Shown: positions 24,412 through 32,676, counted from the first letter of the stretch. The stretch is 64,000 nt of DNA from Opitutia bacterium (GCA_016187945.1 JACPIT010000005.1:496001-560000); one strand, 5' to 3'. Numbers and translations are program-made. Notes: a model not told the origin generated them from the sequence alone.

Positions 24412-24995
24412 ATCCCATCGTTGTTCCTCCCAATCCCTTCAACCCCGGCGTCGGATTTACCAAGGTTCTGCGCGTGATGTTCGATCAACGCGGCGGCGTG
24501 ACCGTCGCCACCTACGTGCAGGCCGGCGGCGCGTGGTCGCAAACGAGCGCGTTTGCCGCCCGGCTCGCGGCCGGCAAAATGGCGCTGTCGCTCGGTGCCG
24601 CGGCGCAGGCGATGCGCGCGCTGCTGGTAATCACGCCCGACGCCTGGACGAAGCCGTGGCCCGGCAGCAAGAGCGAGATTCTCGGCCAGAGCGCGCCCTA
24701 TCCGATGGGGCAGGTCGACTACCCGGGCGGCTATGATCCGAATTTTTTCGCCGTGCCGGTGAAGTCGGGCTGGTTCAAAAAGCAGACCGGAGGCGGCACG
24801 ACGCTGCACCTCGACGCCGCGGTGTTCGACGCGAGCGGCAAGATCGTGATCGATCACTGCAACCCGATGGAATGGCGGCTCGACCGCAAACTGCCGGTGT
24901 TGGTCGCGAGCATCTGGCTGGAAGATGGCGCCACGGGCATCGCGCGTTTCCCTCGCTGGCCGAAAACGGGAAAGCCGCTGAACGTCGGACTCTGA
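24408..24995 (+). CDS. Uncharacterised protein in the DyP-kinase operon
   Basis: I do not recognise this 195-residue protein. It is translationally coupled to the kinase gene (ATGA overlap) and so is the third gene of the operon. It has no signal peptide or membrane segment. The sequence looks like a compact alpha/beta domain with many aromatic and Gly-Pro turns (for example YPMGQVDYPGGYDPNFFAV and MEWRLDRKLPVLVASIWLED). A single Cys is present (IDHCNPME). Coupling suggests a role tied to the kinase or peroxidase, such as a sensor accessory, but nothing in the sequence shows this. Confidence 0.72.
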   Translation: MNPIVVPPNPFNPGVGFTKVLRVMFDQRGGVTVATYVQAGGAWSQTSAFAARLAAGKMALSLGAAAQAMRALLVITPDAWTKPWPGSKSEILGQSAPYPMGQVDYPGGYDPNFFAVPVKSGWFKKQTGGGTTLHLDAAVFDASGKIVIDHCNPMEWRLDRKLPVLVASIWLEDGATGIARFPRWPKTGKPLNVGL

Positions 24996-25003
24996 ACGAC
25001 GTT

Positions 25004-25041
25004 CGCCCCTGAAGTCGCGCCGCGGCGCAATTTCAGGGGCG
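25004..25041. terminator. Strong hairpin after the DyP operon
   Basis: The arms CGCCCCTGAA and TTTCAGGGGCG pair around a GC-rich loop, 8 bases after the stop at 24995. There is no T run, so this is either a rho-independent-like terminator of weak type or a transcript-end stabiliser shared with the convergent gene. Confidence 0.5.
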
Positions 25042-25091
25042 AGGCCGGCAGGGAGGGATCAAACCGCGCCACGCAGGACGTGGCTTTGTGG

Positions 25092-26366
25092 TCACTGGGG
25101 GGAGCGTTCGCCGTTTTTCTCCGGAGCCTTGTTGGCCGTCGCGGGTTCGGCGGCGTTCGACTTGGATTTGAAGCTGCTGAAGAACTCCGCGAGATCGAGT
25201 GAGTAGCCGACGGTCACCGACCACTGGCCGGGATCGGTGTGGTTGTAGAGGCGCGCACCGAGGTAGGCGTAGTTGGCGTCGAGGACCGGATAGAAGAGCT
25301 CGAACTCGAGCGCCATGGACTTGTTCTGACGGTAACTCGGCACGACGCCGTCGAAGAGCACGTGCGATCTCGTGGGGTCGTCCGGGTCGAGTTGCACGTT
25401 GTCGAACCAGGCCTGACCCAAACCGAGATGGGCGAGCGCCAGGCGCTTCTTGCCGTCGTCCTTGGTGATGACGCGTCCGAATTTTCCGACGATTCCCGCG
25501 AAGTAGCGTGGGTGAACGCGCCGAGCTTCGCGATCCGTGCTCGCGCCGATGGAGCCGCCGAGGCCGAGCGTGAAGAGGGTGTTCGTCGCGTAGCCCTGTA
25601 GGATGTGCGCATCCAAGCCGACTTCGCCGCTGAAATCGCCCGAACCGGTGACGGTCGAGGCCGAGTTTTTGGCGCCGTTGGCAAATTCGAGCGAGAGTCG
25701 CGTGGTGTAGTCGATGGTGTCGTCCGGATCCTCGAACCAGCGGATAGGCGAAACCCACACGGCGTCGGAATCGCTCAAAAGCTGGCGTTCGCAACGCGAC
25801 TGCTTCGGATTCCATGCGTCGTTCCACTGGCTGCCGCCGTAGAGCGTCGGATCGACGCCGTAGGCGATCGAAGAGGCCGCGCCGTCGGGCTGCCAGGCCC
25901 ACGTGTTCGAATAGAAAAGCTCCAGGTAGCCACCGAGGCGCGTGCCGTCGGTCTTCAGTTCCTTCGTGGCCTTGTCGATCGTATAGGGCGCGATCACGCG
26001 CGTGCCGGCGTGCGTGAGGAGATCGGTGCCGGTCTTCTTCACCTCGCGCCATTCGAACGAAGTCGGCAGGTGCGCGCGCAAATCCTCGGTGACGGCGGTC
26101 ACCTTCTTGGGTTTTGGCTCGACGGCTTTTTCTCCGACTTCGCCGGGCTTGTCTTCGGGTTCCGCGGGTTTGCCGCCCTGCAATTGCTGGAGCGCGGCCT
26201 TCTTTTTGGCCAGGTCGGCCTCGGCTTTGAGGACGGCGTTTTCGGCCTTGGCGAGAGCGAGTTCCTTCTCGAGTTCGGCGGCGGTTTTCTCGGCGCCGCG
26301 AGTCGGCGGGGCGGCGAGCGCCAGCATCAGGGCCAGCGCGATGAACGTGAAGGGGCGGGTTTTCAT
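25092..26366 (-). CDS. Exported protein with coiled coil, probably outer-membrane barrel
   Basis: This 424-residue protein has a signal peptide (FTFIALALMLALAAPPTRGA) followed by a charged coiled coil (residues about 25-65, heptads rich in Ala, Glu, Lys and Leu) and a Pro/Glu/Lys linker. The remaining about 330 residues have alternating polar and aromatic strands typical of a beta barrel or a lipid-associated beta structure (GGYLELFYSNTWAW; FELFYPVLDANYAYLGARLY; WSVTVGYSLDLAEFFSSF). This layout resembles outer-membrane proteins of Gram-negative bacteria. The specific function is unknown. The ATG at 26366 directly precedes the signal peptide. It diverges from the LuxR gene at 26497. Confidence 0.72.
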   Translation of the reverse strand: MKTRPFTFIALALMLALAAPPTRGAEKTAAELEKELALAKAENAVLKAEADLAKKKAALQQLQGGKPAEPEDKPGEVGEKAVEPKPKKVTAVTEDLRAHLPTSFEWREVKKTGTDLLTHAGTRVIAPYTIDKATKELKTDGTRLGGYLELFYSNTWAWQPDGAASSIAYGVDPTLYGGSQWNDAWNPKQSRCERQLLSDSDAVWVSPIRWFEDPDDTIDYTTRLSLEFANGAKNSASTVTGSGDFSGEVGLDAHILQGYATNTLFTLGLGGSIGASTDREARRVHPRYFAGIVGKFGRVITKDDGKKRLALAHLGLGQAWFDNVQLDPDDPTRSHVLFDGVVPSYRQNKSMALEFELFYPVLDANYAYLGARLYNHTDPGQWSVTVGYSLDLAEFFSSFKSKSNAAEPATANKAPEKNGERSPQ

Positions 26367-26496
26367 GGCGCGCACAGTCTGCCACGGCGCGCTCGGGCTC
26401 GGCGCGGGGCGGCACGAAGGCGGCGCGGGCGTTTTTCCCGCTTCTATTTCCATTGCGCCCGGGCAGACTGCGCCGCGCTCGCGCTAGATTTTGCTC

Positions 26497-27150
26497 ATGT
26501 CCGCCGCTCCCAAAAAAGCCCGCGTCGTGCTCGTCGAAGATCACACGCTCGTCCGCCAATTGCTGGCGCATCTCGTGCGCGACGATCTCCAACTCGAACT
26601 CGCGGGCGATTGCACGACGGTCGCCGAGGGCGCGGAGGTACTCGCGCGCACGAAGCCCGACCTCGCGATCGTCGATTGGATGCTGCCCGACGGGCGGGGC
26701 TTCGATCTCGTGCGCTCGCTCGGACCGCAGTTGCCGCGCACGCGCTGGCTGTTCATGTCGTCGAACGAGCAGGGACACCTCGTCCGCGAGGCGGTGAGCC
26801 TCGGCGTGCACGGTTTCGTGCTGAAGCGGTCCGATCTCGCGATGTTGCGCGACGCGATCCGCCGCGTGCTCGAGGGGGAGACTTATTATTGCCCGAACAG
26901 CGCGCGCTTGCTGGTGGATCGCATGGTGGACGAGAGCCGCGCGGTCGGCGCGGCGCTCACGGCGCGCGAGCGCGAGGTGTTGCGCGGCTTCGCCCGCGGC
27001 GAGAATCCGAAGGCGCTGGCCGAGCGCCTCGGCGTCAGCGCGAAGACGGTGCACAACCACCTGACGATGCTGAAAGACAAACTCCGGCTGCGGGAGCCGG
27101 CGGAGCTCGTGCACTACGCGATCAAGCACGGCTACATCGAGGCGCCGTGA
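26497..27150 (+). CDS. LuxR-type response regulator
   Basis: This 217-residue two-component regulator has a receiver with the acidic pair in VVLVEDHTLVRQLL, phosphoacceptor Asp60 (AIVDWMLPDG) and the conserved Lys in FVLKRSD. A NarL/LuxR DNA-binding domain follows (LTAREREVLRGFARGENPKA; KTVHNHLTMLKDKL). It is closely related to the degenerate regulator at 19207. No kinase gene is adjacent, so the partner is elsewhere; the two hybrid kinases in this window are candidates. An in-frame TTG lies 6 bases upstream, but the ATG at 26497 is the better start. Confidence 0.92.
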   Translation: MSAAPKKARVVLVEDHTLVRQLLAHLVRDDLQLELAGDCTTVAEGAEVLARTKPDLAIVDWMLPDGRGFDLVRSLGPQLPRTRWLFMSSNEQGHLVREAVSLGVHGFVLKRSDLAMLRDAIRRVLEGETYYCPNSARLLVDRMVDESRAVGAALTAREREVLRGFARGENPKALAERLGVSAKTVHNHLTMLKDKLRLREPAELVHYAIKHGYIEAP

Positions 27151-27686
27151 ACGCGCGCTCGGAGCGCTCCCGCGAATGGCGCGAATGGCCGCGAATTCAG
27201 AGGGAGACGATCTTTTCCACGCGCTCGATGGCAGCGACAGGCCGGATGCATCCCGCCTATCGCTCGACGATTTTGTTCTTTTCCGCGGGTAGGGCGCGAC
27301 CGCTGGGCGCGCCGCGGGCGCGGCGGCCATCGGCGTTCGCCAAGGCTGCGGCCTGACAGGCGGCCCGACCACGTCTGACTCGCGCTGACAAGCAACGGCA
27401 CGATGCATCCGGGAGCGCGGACATGCGTCGCAATTTTCGCGAGCGGTGCCGAGGTGGTCGTCGCCGTCCCCGGCGACGACGCGCACGTCGTCAAGGGCAG
27501 CGCACGCTGAAGGCGCCGCTGGGGACAGCGGCGCCCACCCGCGCTACCGCGCGAAACGTCTGCACCGCTTGTCGGCGATTCACAACAGAGGGTGAGAGAT
27601 GCAGGATAGCGGGCTCCCGGAGCGGGGGAGGTTTCCGTCGTGCGAATTCGCGCCATTCGCGGACGACGGCATCGGTTCCGCCCGCC
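27151..27686. other. Intergenic region with degenerate repeats
   Basis: A 536-base gap with no convincing gene. It contains complementary tracts GCGAATGGCGCGAATGGCCG (near 27172) and GAATTCGCGCCATTCGCGGA (near 27644) that could pair over a long distance, part of a GTAGGGCGCGACCGCTGGGC element (about 27290) and a GGCGCCGCTGGGGACAGCGG palindrome (about 27512-27536). Confidence 0.6.
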
Positions 27687-29036
27687 TCAGCGTTGCAGCG
27701 CGGCGATGGCGGCGGCTTTCAGTTTCACGCCGGGGAGCTCCTGCCAGCTCAGCGTCGCGGAGCCGAAGTAGCGCTCGGAGTTGCGCGCGCCCCAATCGGT
27801 CGTGGCGATGCGGTAGATGCGGTCGGGCGCGATCGTCTCGGGCGCGGCGGCGACGAGGAAATCGCCGCGGCGTTCCTCGAACGGCGTGTTCACGTTCTGA
27901 TTGGCGGCGGCGACGAGTTCGCGCAGGCGCACGCCGTCGATCTCCGTCGTGAAAACGCCGCCGTCGAAACGCACGCACGCGTCGAAGGCGAGGCGCGACA
28001 CTTCGCCCGCCGGCAGGCCGCCGCCGAACGTGGTGTTGCCGATGAACGCGGCGTCGACGCGCGCGGCGTCGCGCAGCGCGCCGGCGACAAAGCGTGCGGC
28101 GGCGCCGGGCGGGAGCGCCGCGCGCAGCCGGCCGACGGACACGAGGTCTTCGGGTTTGAGGTGTTCGCGGCGGACTTTCTGGATGAAGCTGGCCATCGGC
28201 ATGTCGGCGGCGCCGGTCTCGGACAACTCGACTTGCTCGACGCTCCATCGCAGCGCGCCGCCGAGGCCTTGACGGAGCCACACGAGCGAGGCGTGGCTGT
28301 TCCAACTGCCGCTGTGGAAATAGACGGTGTGGCCTTGCGGGTGGACGAAGCGCAGGTGGTCGTGCGCGCCGGCGAAGAGGGTGCCGTCGGGGACGATCTT
28401 GAGCAGCTCGCGGTCGGCTTCGAGGCCGGCGTGGCTGAGCACGATGAGCGGACCCTGTTTCGCGAAGCGCGGCAGGTATTCGCGGCCCCACGCGACGGGC
28501 TCGGCGGGTTTGAGCGACGGACGGATCGGGACACGGTAGGTGGCGAGGTGATCCGTCGTGAGGCCGACGAGCACGGTGTCGATGCGGCCGAGCTTCAGTC
28601 CGACGGCGGGATCGGTGAAGTATTTGCCCGTGCTGCGGTCGCGGAGATTGCTGATCGGCACGACGCCGGTGTCGCGCACGCGTTTCAAGGTCTCGGCGAC
28701 GTCGTAGAATTCCGGGTCGTGATTGCCGAGATTGAGAAAGGTCGGCACGCGGCTCGCGAGCGCGCGGAACATTTCGAAATCGATCGCGCCATGCGAGCGG
28801 CGCGCGACGACGTTGCCGTATTCCTGCGTGTCGCCGTCGAGGAGGACGGCGATCGGCAGGTCGGGATTTTTCAACCGCAGCCGGTCGACCAGCGCGATGA
28901 ACTGCGCCGTGCGTTCGTAGGCGGAATGCTGGTCGCCCATCACGACGAGCAACGCTTCGACCTCCGCGCCGCGAGCGAGCGCACCCCAGCCGCATGCGAG
29001 AAGCACGAGCAGGATGGCGAGGCGACGGGGGAGCAT
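27687..29036 (-). CDS. Exported 5'-nucleotidase-like metallophosphoesterase
   Basis: This 449-residue protein has a signal peptide (LAILLVLLACGWGALARG), a calcineurin-like phosphoesterase domain and a 5'-nucleotidase C-terminal domain. The metal motifs are visible: GDQHSAY, LLDGDTQEYG, NLGNHDPEFYD, LSHAG and AGAHDHLRF. The C-terminal domain has SWQELPGVKLK near its end and the IATTDWGARNSERYFG region that lines the nucleotide pocket in this family. It probably removes phosphate from nucleotides in the periplasm. The first motif reads D-x-H, as expected; the last is HDH within GAHDH rather than GHTH. The ATG at 29036 fits the signal peptide. Confidence 0.87.
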   Translation of the reverse strand: MLPRRLAILLVLLACGWGALARGAEVEALLVVMGDQHSAYERTAQFIALVDRLRLKNPDLPIAVLLDGDTQEYGNVVARRSHGAIDFEMFRALASRVPTFLNLGNHDPEFYDVAETLKRVRDTGVVPISNLRDRSTGKYFTDPAVGLKLGRIDTVLVGLTTDHLATYRVPIRPSLKPAEPVAWGREYLPRFAKQGPLIVLSHAGLEADRELLKIVPDGTLFAGAHDHLRFVHPQGHTVYFHSGSWNSHASLVWLRQGLGGALRWSVEQVELSETGAADMPMASFIQKVRREHLKPEDLVSVGRLRAALPPGAAARFVAGALRDAARVDAAFIGNTTFGGGLPAGEVSRLAFDACVRFDGGVFTTEIDGVRLRELVAAANQNVNTPFEERRGDFLVAAAPETIAPDRIYRIATTDWGARNSERYFGSATLSWQELPGVKLKAAAIAALQR

Positions 29037-29227
29037 CCGCGCGATGCTTCGGAGCCGCGCGCAGGCTGACAACTCAGAAGAACGGCAGGGAAAAATTCCC
29101 GTCGTCGCGGAAAAATTTCCCCAGAAGCGCCGGGCTGCATTCCCGTAGGATGGTGGGCGTCCGCGAGTCATCGCTCGCGCATGCTCGGCGCGCCGCCGCG
29201 CGCTGAACCGAAATTTCGGGCTACGTC

Positions 29228-29256
29228 GGGCCGGCCCGAGTGGGCCGGCCCTTTTT
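29228..29256 (+). terminator. Terminator-like hairpin
   Basis: GGGCCGGCCC, GAGT and GGGCCGGCCC are followed by TTTTT on the plus strand. The hairpin is ideal, but no plus-strand gene lies just upstream, so its role is unclear. It sits in the 384-base gap 29037-29420, which also holds one arm of the TTTACGCCGCGA repeat near 29302-29323 and no gene. Confidence 0.4.
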
Positions 29257-29420
29257 CGCCGGGTTTTTCCGAGCGAGGCCGAGCCGTCGCTCGCGCGAAA
29301 CGTAGGGGCGCTTTACGCCGCGATTCGAGAGCGGCGCGCGCATCGCGCCACTCGCTCGCTCGCGTCCGGCGAGTCGCGCGCCCACTTTTATCGGCGCGTC
29401 GGCACAGGCGTGCACTGGCC

Positions 29421-30410
29421 TCAGCCGCTGCGGGGCGGGGCGAGGCGGGCGGGCGGGACGCCGGCGCGAATTTCGAGCGTGGCGAGAACCTTCGGCACAT
29501 ACATGCGCGTCTCGGACGGCAGATGCGGCGCGATCGCGGCGAAGGTCTTCGCGCGCTTCGCTTCGAGCAGGCGGCGCACGCGGCCTTCGCCGGCGTTGTA
29601 GGCGGCGAGCGCGAGCGGCCAGTCGCCGAATTTGCCGTGGAGCGTGCGCAGGTAGCGCGCGGCGGCGCGGGCGGATTTTTCCGGGTCGGCGCGCTCGTCG
29701 GGCAAAAACGTGCTGAGGCCGAGGCTCTTCGCCGTTGCGGGCATAAACTGGTAGAGCCCGCGCGCGCCGGAAGGGCTGCGCGCCGCGGGATTGAACGTCG
29801 ACTCGGCCTCCGCGAGCCACGCGAGATCGGCCGGCACGCCCTCGGTGTCGAACGCCGCGCGCACGATCGGCAGCAGTTGCGGCGCGCGCAGTGGCACCGG
29901 GCGCGTGCGCATGCGAGCGAGCCAGAGCTGGTAGTAGGGGATGTCGGGCGTCGCGATCGGCGGGCGCTGGCCGGGTTTCAGCGCGGGCGGCTTCGGCGGG
30001 AGCGCGTGGCCGGGTTGCTTCACGGCGAGGCTCGCGGCTTGGATGTAGTCGAGGCGCTCTTCGAGCCACTCGGCGTAATCCGCGTAGTCGGGGAAAAGTT
30101 GAAGCGCCTTCAGTGCGGCGCGGGCTTCGGGTTCGTAGGCGGCGAGCGCGCGCAGATCGTTTTGATCGAGCGCCGCCTGAAGGCGCGCGGCGAAGGCGTC
30201 CCACTCCTGCTTAGAAGGGAAATAAAATTCCCGCTTCACCTCCGGCGGCGCGTAGTCGTCGAAGAGCTGCTTGCCCTGCCGATAGAGTGCATCGAGGTCG
30301 ATCTCCGGCTCGGGCTCTGGCGGCGGCTTGGCCGACGCGGGCCTGGCCGGCTGCGCGAATGCCGTGGCGGCGAAAAACAGGAGCGGCGGCAGGGCGCGGA
30401 GCATTTTCAT
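29421..30410 (-). CDS. Lytic transglycosylase (SLT family)
   Basis: This 329-residue exported enzyme cleaves peptidoglycan glycan strands. A signal peptide (LPPLLFFAATAFAQ) and a Pro/Glu linker precede a helical region, and the SLT domain covers about residues 175-320. The catalytic Glu203 is in AEAESTFNPAARS, followed by SGARGLYQFMPATAKSLGL and the AAYNAGEGRV motif, all diagnostic for family 1 transglycosylases. The start ATG at 30410 fits the signal peptide. It is divergent from miaB, and the gap contains a palindromic repeat. Confidence 0.93.
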   Translation of the reverse strand: MKMLRALPPLLFFAATAFAQPARPASAKPPPEPEPEIDLDALYRQGKQLFDDYAPPEVKREFYFPSKQEWDAFAARLQAALDQNDLRALAAYEPEARAALKALQLFPDYADYAEWLEERLDYIQAASLAVKQPGHALPPKPPALKPGQRPPIATPDIPYYQLWLARMRTRPVPLRAPQLLPIVRAAFDTEGVPADLAWLAEAESTFNPAARSPSGARGLYQFMPATAKSLGLSTFLPDERADPEKSARAAARYLRTLHGKFGDWPLALAAYNAGEGRVRRLLEAKRAKTFAAIAPHLPSETRMYVPKVLATLEIRAGVPPARLAPPRSG

Positions 30411-30660
30411 GAGGCGGAAGGCAGGGCATTGGCCAACAAATGCGCCCAAAGCACAAAGAGACTTTTGCGATTCCTGCGCTTTTTGCGGCCAACAAGGCCG
30501 TCGCGGCGGCGAGGAGGATTCCTGCGGCTTTGTGCCTCGGCGTCGTTGGGGTTCCAATGCGGGGTTTTCATCCGGGCGCTCGGACTGAGACCGTCGGGAC
30601 GCGAAACCGTTTCCCGCGTTGACCGCGCGACCGTTGCAGGTAGCTAGAGCCCCTTCACGG
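30411..30660. other. Divergent gap with a hairpin repeat
   Basis: A palindrome (30430-30495) with arms TTGGCCAACAAATGCGCCCA and CTGCGCTTTTTGCGGCCAAC lies just before the transglycosylase start. The rest of the gap shows no gene and no clear promoter. Confidence 0.7.
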
Positions 30661-30741
30661 ATGAATCGCGTCTTCCTCCAAACCCATGGCTGCCCACCTG
30701 CGCCGGAGCTTCGGCGGGGCCGCGTCCGCGCGTCCGCATGA
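30661..30741 (+). CDS. Mini-ORF overlapping and mimicking the miaB start
   Basis: A 26-codon ORF begins MNRVFLQTHGC and ends with a TGA that overlaps the miaB ATG as ATGA. Its first 11 residues imitate the MiaB N terminus MNRVFIKTYGC; at DNA level 27 of the first 34 bases are identical. After that the reading becomes Arg/Pro-rich (PPAPELRRGRVRASA). It could be a partial duplication of the miaB start, a leader peptide that couples translation to miaB, or chance preservation. I cannot see an attenuator hairpin. No function is claimed. Confidence 0.5.
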   Translation: MNRVFLQTHGCPPAPELRRGRVRASA

Positions 30742-32198
30742 ATCGGGTTTTCATCAAGACCTACGGCTGCCAGATGAACGAGCGCGACAGCGAGGCGGTC
30801 GCGGCGATGCTGCGCGCGCGGGGCTATCGCATCGTGCAGGACGAGAACGCGTGCGACGTGATGCTGCTCAACACCTGCAGCGTGCGCGACATGGCCGAGC
30901 AGAAGGCCATCGGCAAAGCGGGCTACCTTTCGCAGAGGAAGAAACGCAATCCGCGCTTCGTGATCGGCATCCTGGGTTGCATGGCACAAAACCGCGGCGC
31001 CGCGCTGCTCGACGCCCTGCCGGATGTCGACCTCATCGTCGGCACGCAGAAGTTTCACCAGGTTCCCGACCACCTCGACAACCTGCGCGCTGCGCAGGAA
31101 GCCGGCGCGGTGCTGCCGACGCGCATCGTCGACATCGCCGAGGAGGCCGGCTCCCAGAACACGATCAAGGACCACCTGCTGCCGCAGGACGAGCCGGGTA
31201 GGGCGGGGACTCCGCTCCCCGCCGACGCTTCCGGCTCTCAACCCTCAACTCTCAACTCTCAACCCGGCAGCGGCTCCGAGCCGCTGCCGCAAGTGACCGC
31301 GTTCGTCTCGATCCAGCAGGGCTGCAACATGGACTGTGCGTTCTGCATCGTGCCGAAAACCCGCGGCGACGAACGCTCGCGGCCGATGGACGAGATCGTG
31401 CGCGAGTGCGAGGAGCTCGCCGATCGCGGCGTGCGCGAGATCACGCTGCTCGGCCAGATCGTCACGAGTTACGGCCGGCGCGACTACCAGCACACGGGTG
31501 GCGTCAGCCCGTTCGTGCAACTGCTCGAACGCGTGAACGCCATCTCCGGCATTCGCCGCATCCGCTTCACCTCGCCGCATCCGCGCGGCTTCAAGGACGA
31601 CCTCGTCGCCGCCTACGGCCGCCTCGAGAAACTCTGCGAATACGTCCACCTGCCGATGCAGAGCGGCAGCGACCGCATCCTGCGGCTGATGAACCGGCCC
31701 TACTCGCGCGATCGTTACCGGCAGATCGTCGACGACCTGCGCCGCGTGCGGCCGGACATGTATTTCTCCACGGACATCATCGTCGGCTTCCCCGGCGAGA
31801 CGGCGGAGGACTTCGAGCAGACGCGCGCGCTCTTCGAGGCCTGCAACTACGACATGGCCTACATCTTCAAATACTCGATCCGCAGCGGCACGCCGGCGGC
31901 CGAGCTGGCCGACCAAGTGCCCGACGAGGTGAAGGAGGAGCGAAATCAAATCCTGCTCCGCCTGCTAGAGCAAAACTCCGACCGCCGCAACGCCACGCTC
32001 CTCGGCACGACCCAGGAAGTGCTGGTCGAAGGCCCGGACAAGAAAGGCCTCGGCTACATGGGCCGCACACGCGGCAACCGCATCGTGCACTTCGCCGCGC
32101 ACGAGCGCCTGATCGGCGAACTCGTGCCGGTGAAGATCAACCGCGCCTCCACCGCCGTGCTCTACGGCGAGCTGGAGCTCGCCGGCGTGGAGCCGTAG
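30738..32198 (+). CDS. miaB: tRNA-2-methylthio-N6-dimethylallyladenosine synthase MiaB
   Basis: This 486-residue radical-SAM methylthiotransferase modifies A37 of tRNAs reading U-starting codons. The N-terminal UPF0004 domain has the cluster cysteines in KTYGCQMNERDSE, LLNTCSVRDMAEQK and GILGCMAQNRG. The radical-SAM cluster is CNMDCAFC followed by IVPKTRGDERSRP, and a TRAM domain ends the protein. Residues about 154-184 before the radical-SAM motif (EPGRAGTPLPADASG and onward) are extra relative to the family and encoded by three palindromic or tandem repeats in frame. The start is fixed by family alignment and the ATGA overlap with the mini-ORF. Confidence 0.95.
   Translation: MNRVFIKTYGCQMNERDSEAVAAMLRARGYRIVQDENACDVMLLNTCSVRDMAEQKAIGKAGYLSQRKKRNPRFVIGILGCMAQNRGAALLDALPDVDLIVGTQKFHQVPDHLDNLRAAQEAGAVLPTRIVDIAEEAGSQNTIKDHLLPQDEPGRAGTPLPADASGSQPSTLNSQPGSGSEPLPQVTAFVSIQQGCNMDCAFCIVPKTRGDERSRPMDEIVRECEELADRGVREITLLGQIVTSYGRRDYQHTGGVSPFVQLLERVNAISGIRRIRFTSPHPRGFKDDLVAAYGRLEKLCEYVHLPMQSGSDRILRLMNRPYSRDRYRQIVDDLRRVRPDMYFSTDIIVGFPGETAEDFEQTRALFEACNYDMAYIFKYSIRSGTPAAELADQVPDEVKEERNQILLRLLEQNSDRRNATLLGTTQEVLVEGPDKKGLGYMGRTRGNRIVHFAAHERLIGELVPVKINRASTAVLYGELELAGVEP
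31197..31288. repeat. Composite repeat inserted in frame in miaB
   Basis: Three elements lie in a row: GGCGGGGACTCCGCTCCCCG (31197-31224, similar to an intergenic copy at 59107-59135), a TCTCAACCCTCAACTCTCAA tandem tract (31237-31265) and a GGCAGCGGCTCCGAGCCGCT palindrome (31266-31288). All are translated within MiaB. Confidence 0.8.
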
Positions 32199-32672
32199 AT
32201 CTTTCTCTTTCCTCTTTCTCTTAATCTTTCTCCCTCCGATGAGCGCTCCGATCTTCGACCACGAAAAACTAAAGGCTTACCAAGAAGCGCTTCGTTTCAT
32301 CGGGTGGATCACCCCCATCATCGATCGGTTGCCCGGCAGGGTGGCCGCCAAAGATCAGCTTGATCGTGCGTCTACCAGCATCGCGCTGAATCTCGCAGAA
32401 GGAAATGGCAAGCGGTCGCACCCCGACCGTTGCCGGTTTTTCGACATCGCACGTGGTTCGGGCGTCGAATGTGCCGCCTGCCTCGACGTTTTGCGTGTGA
32501 AACAGCTTGTTTCGGATGATGAAGTTACGATTGGGAAATCCATTCTCATCGAGGTTGTTTCCATGACCGCAGGTTTGATCGCTCGCTTTGGTGGGGCTGT
32601 GCACGAGGACGCCGCTAACTATCTCTCAAACGAAGAGATTGAAGAGAAAGAGAAAGATTAAGAGAAAGATTT
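32199..32672. repeat. Inverted polypurine arms bracketing the four-helix-bundle gene
   Basis: The left arm (32199-32237) contains TCTTTCTCTTAATCTTTCTC. The right arm (about 32640-32672) contains the complement, GAGAAAGATTAAGAGAAAGA. The left arm starts right after the miaB stop. The right arm encodes the C-terminal EEKEKD and the stop codon of the enclosed gene. The same arms occur at 3872-4025. Confidence 0.75.
32239..32661 (+). CDS. Four-helix-bundle protein (S23/bAvd family)
   Basis: This 140-residue protein matches the S23-type four-helix-bundle family. FDHEKLKAYQEALRFIGW, then KDQLDRASTSIALNLAEGNG and FDIARGSGVECAACLDVL, are the diagnostic positions. Relatives occur in 23S rRNA intervening sequences and beside retroelements; their role is mostly unknown, and one relative (bAvd) assists a diversity-generating reverse transcriptase. 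Here there is no rRNA or reverse transcriptase nearby. The gene lies between inverted polypurine arms, the right one forming its last codons, and there is no Shine-Dalgarno sequence because the left arm is pyrimidine-rich. It looks like a small mobile or hitch-hiking unit. Confidence 0.88.
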   Translation: MSAPIFDHEKLKAYQEALRFIGWITPIIDRLPGRVAAKDQLDRASTSIALNLAEGNGKRSHPDRCRFFDIARGSGVECAACLDVLRVKQLVSDDEVTIGKSILIEVVSMTAGLIARFGGAVHEDAANYLSNEEIEEKEKD

Positions 32673-32676
32673 CTTC

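Noticed and set aside
27151-27686. Possible small genes in the long gap after the second LuxR gene
   Set aside because: Open frames there are short and Arg-rich, lack ribosome binding sites and overlap repeat tracts.
29228-29256. Terminator of the 5'-nucleotidase or transglycosylase gene
   Set aside because: Both neighbouring genes are on the minus strand, while the T run follows the hairpin on the plus strand; it is kept only as an unassigned hairpin.
32239-32661. S23 protein as a mark of a 23S rRNA intervening sequence
   Set aside because: No rRNA sequence lies nearby; the gene is between miaB and a membrane-protein gene.
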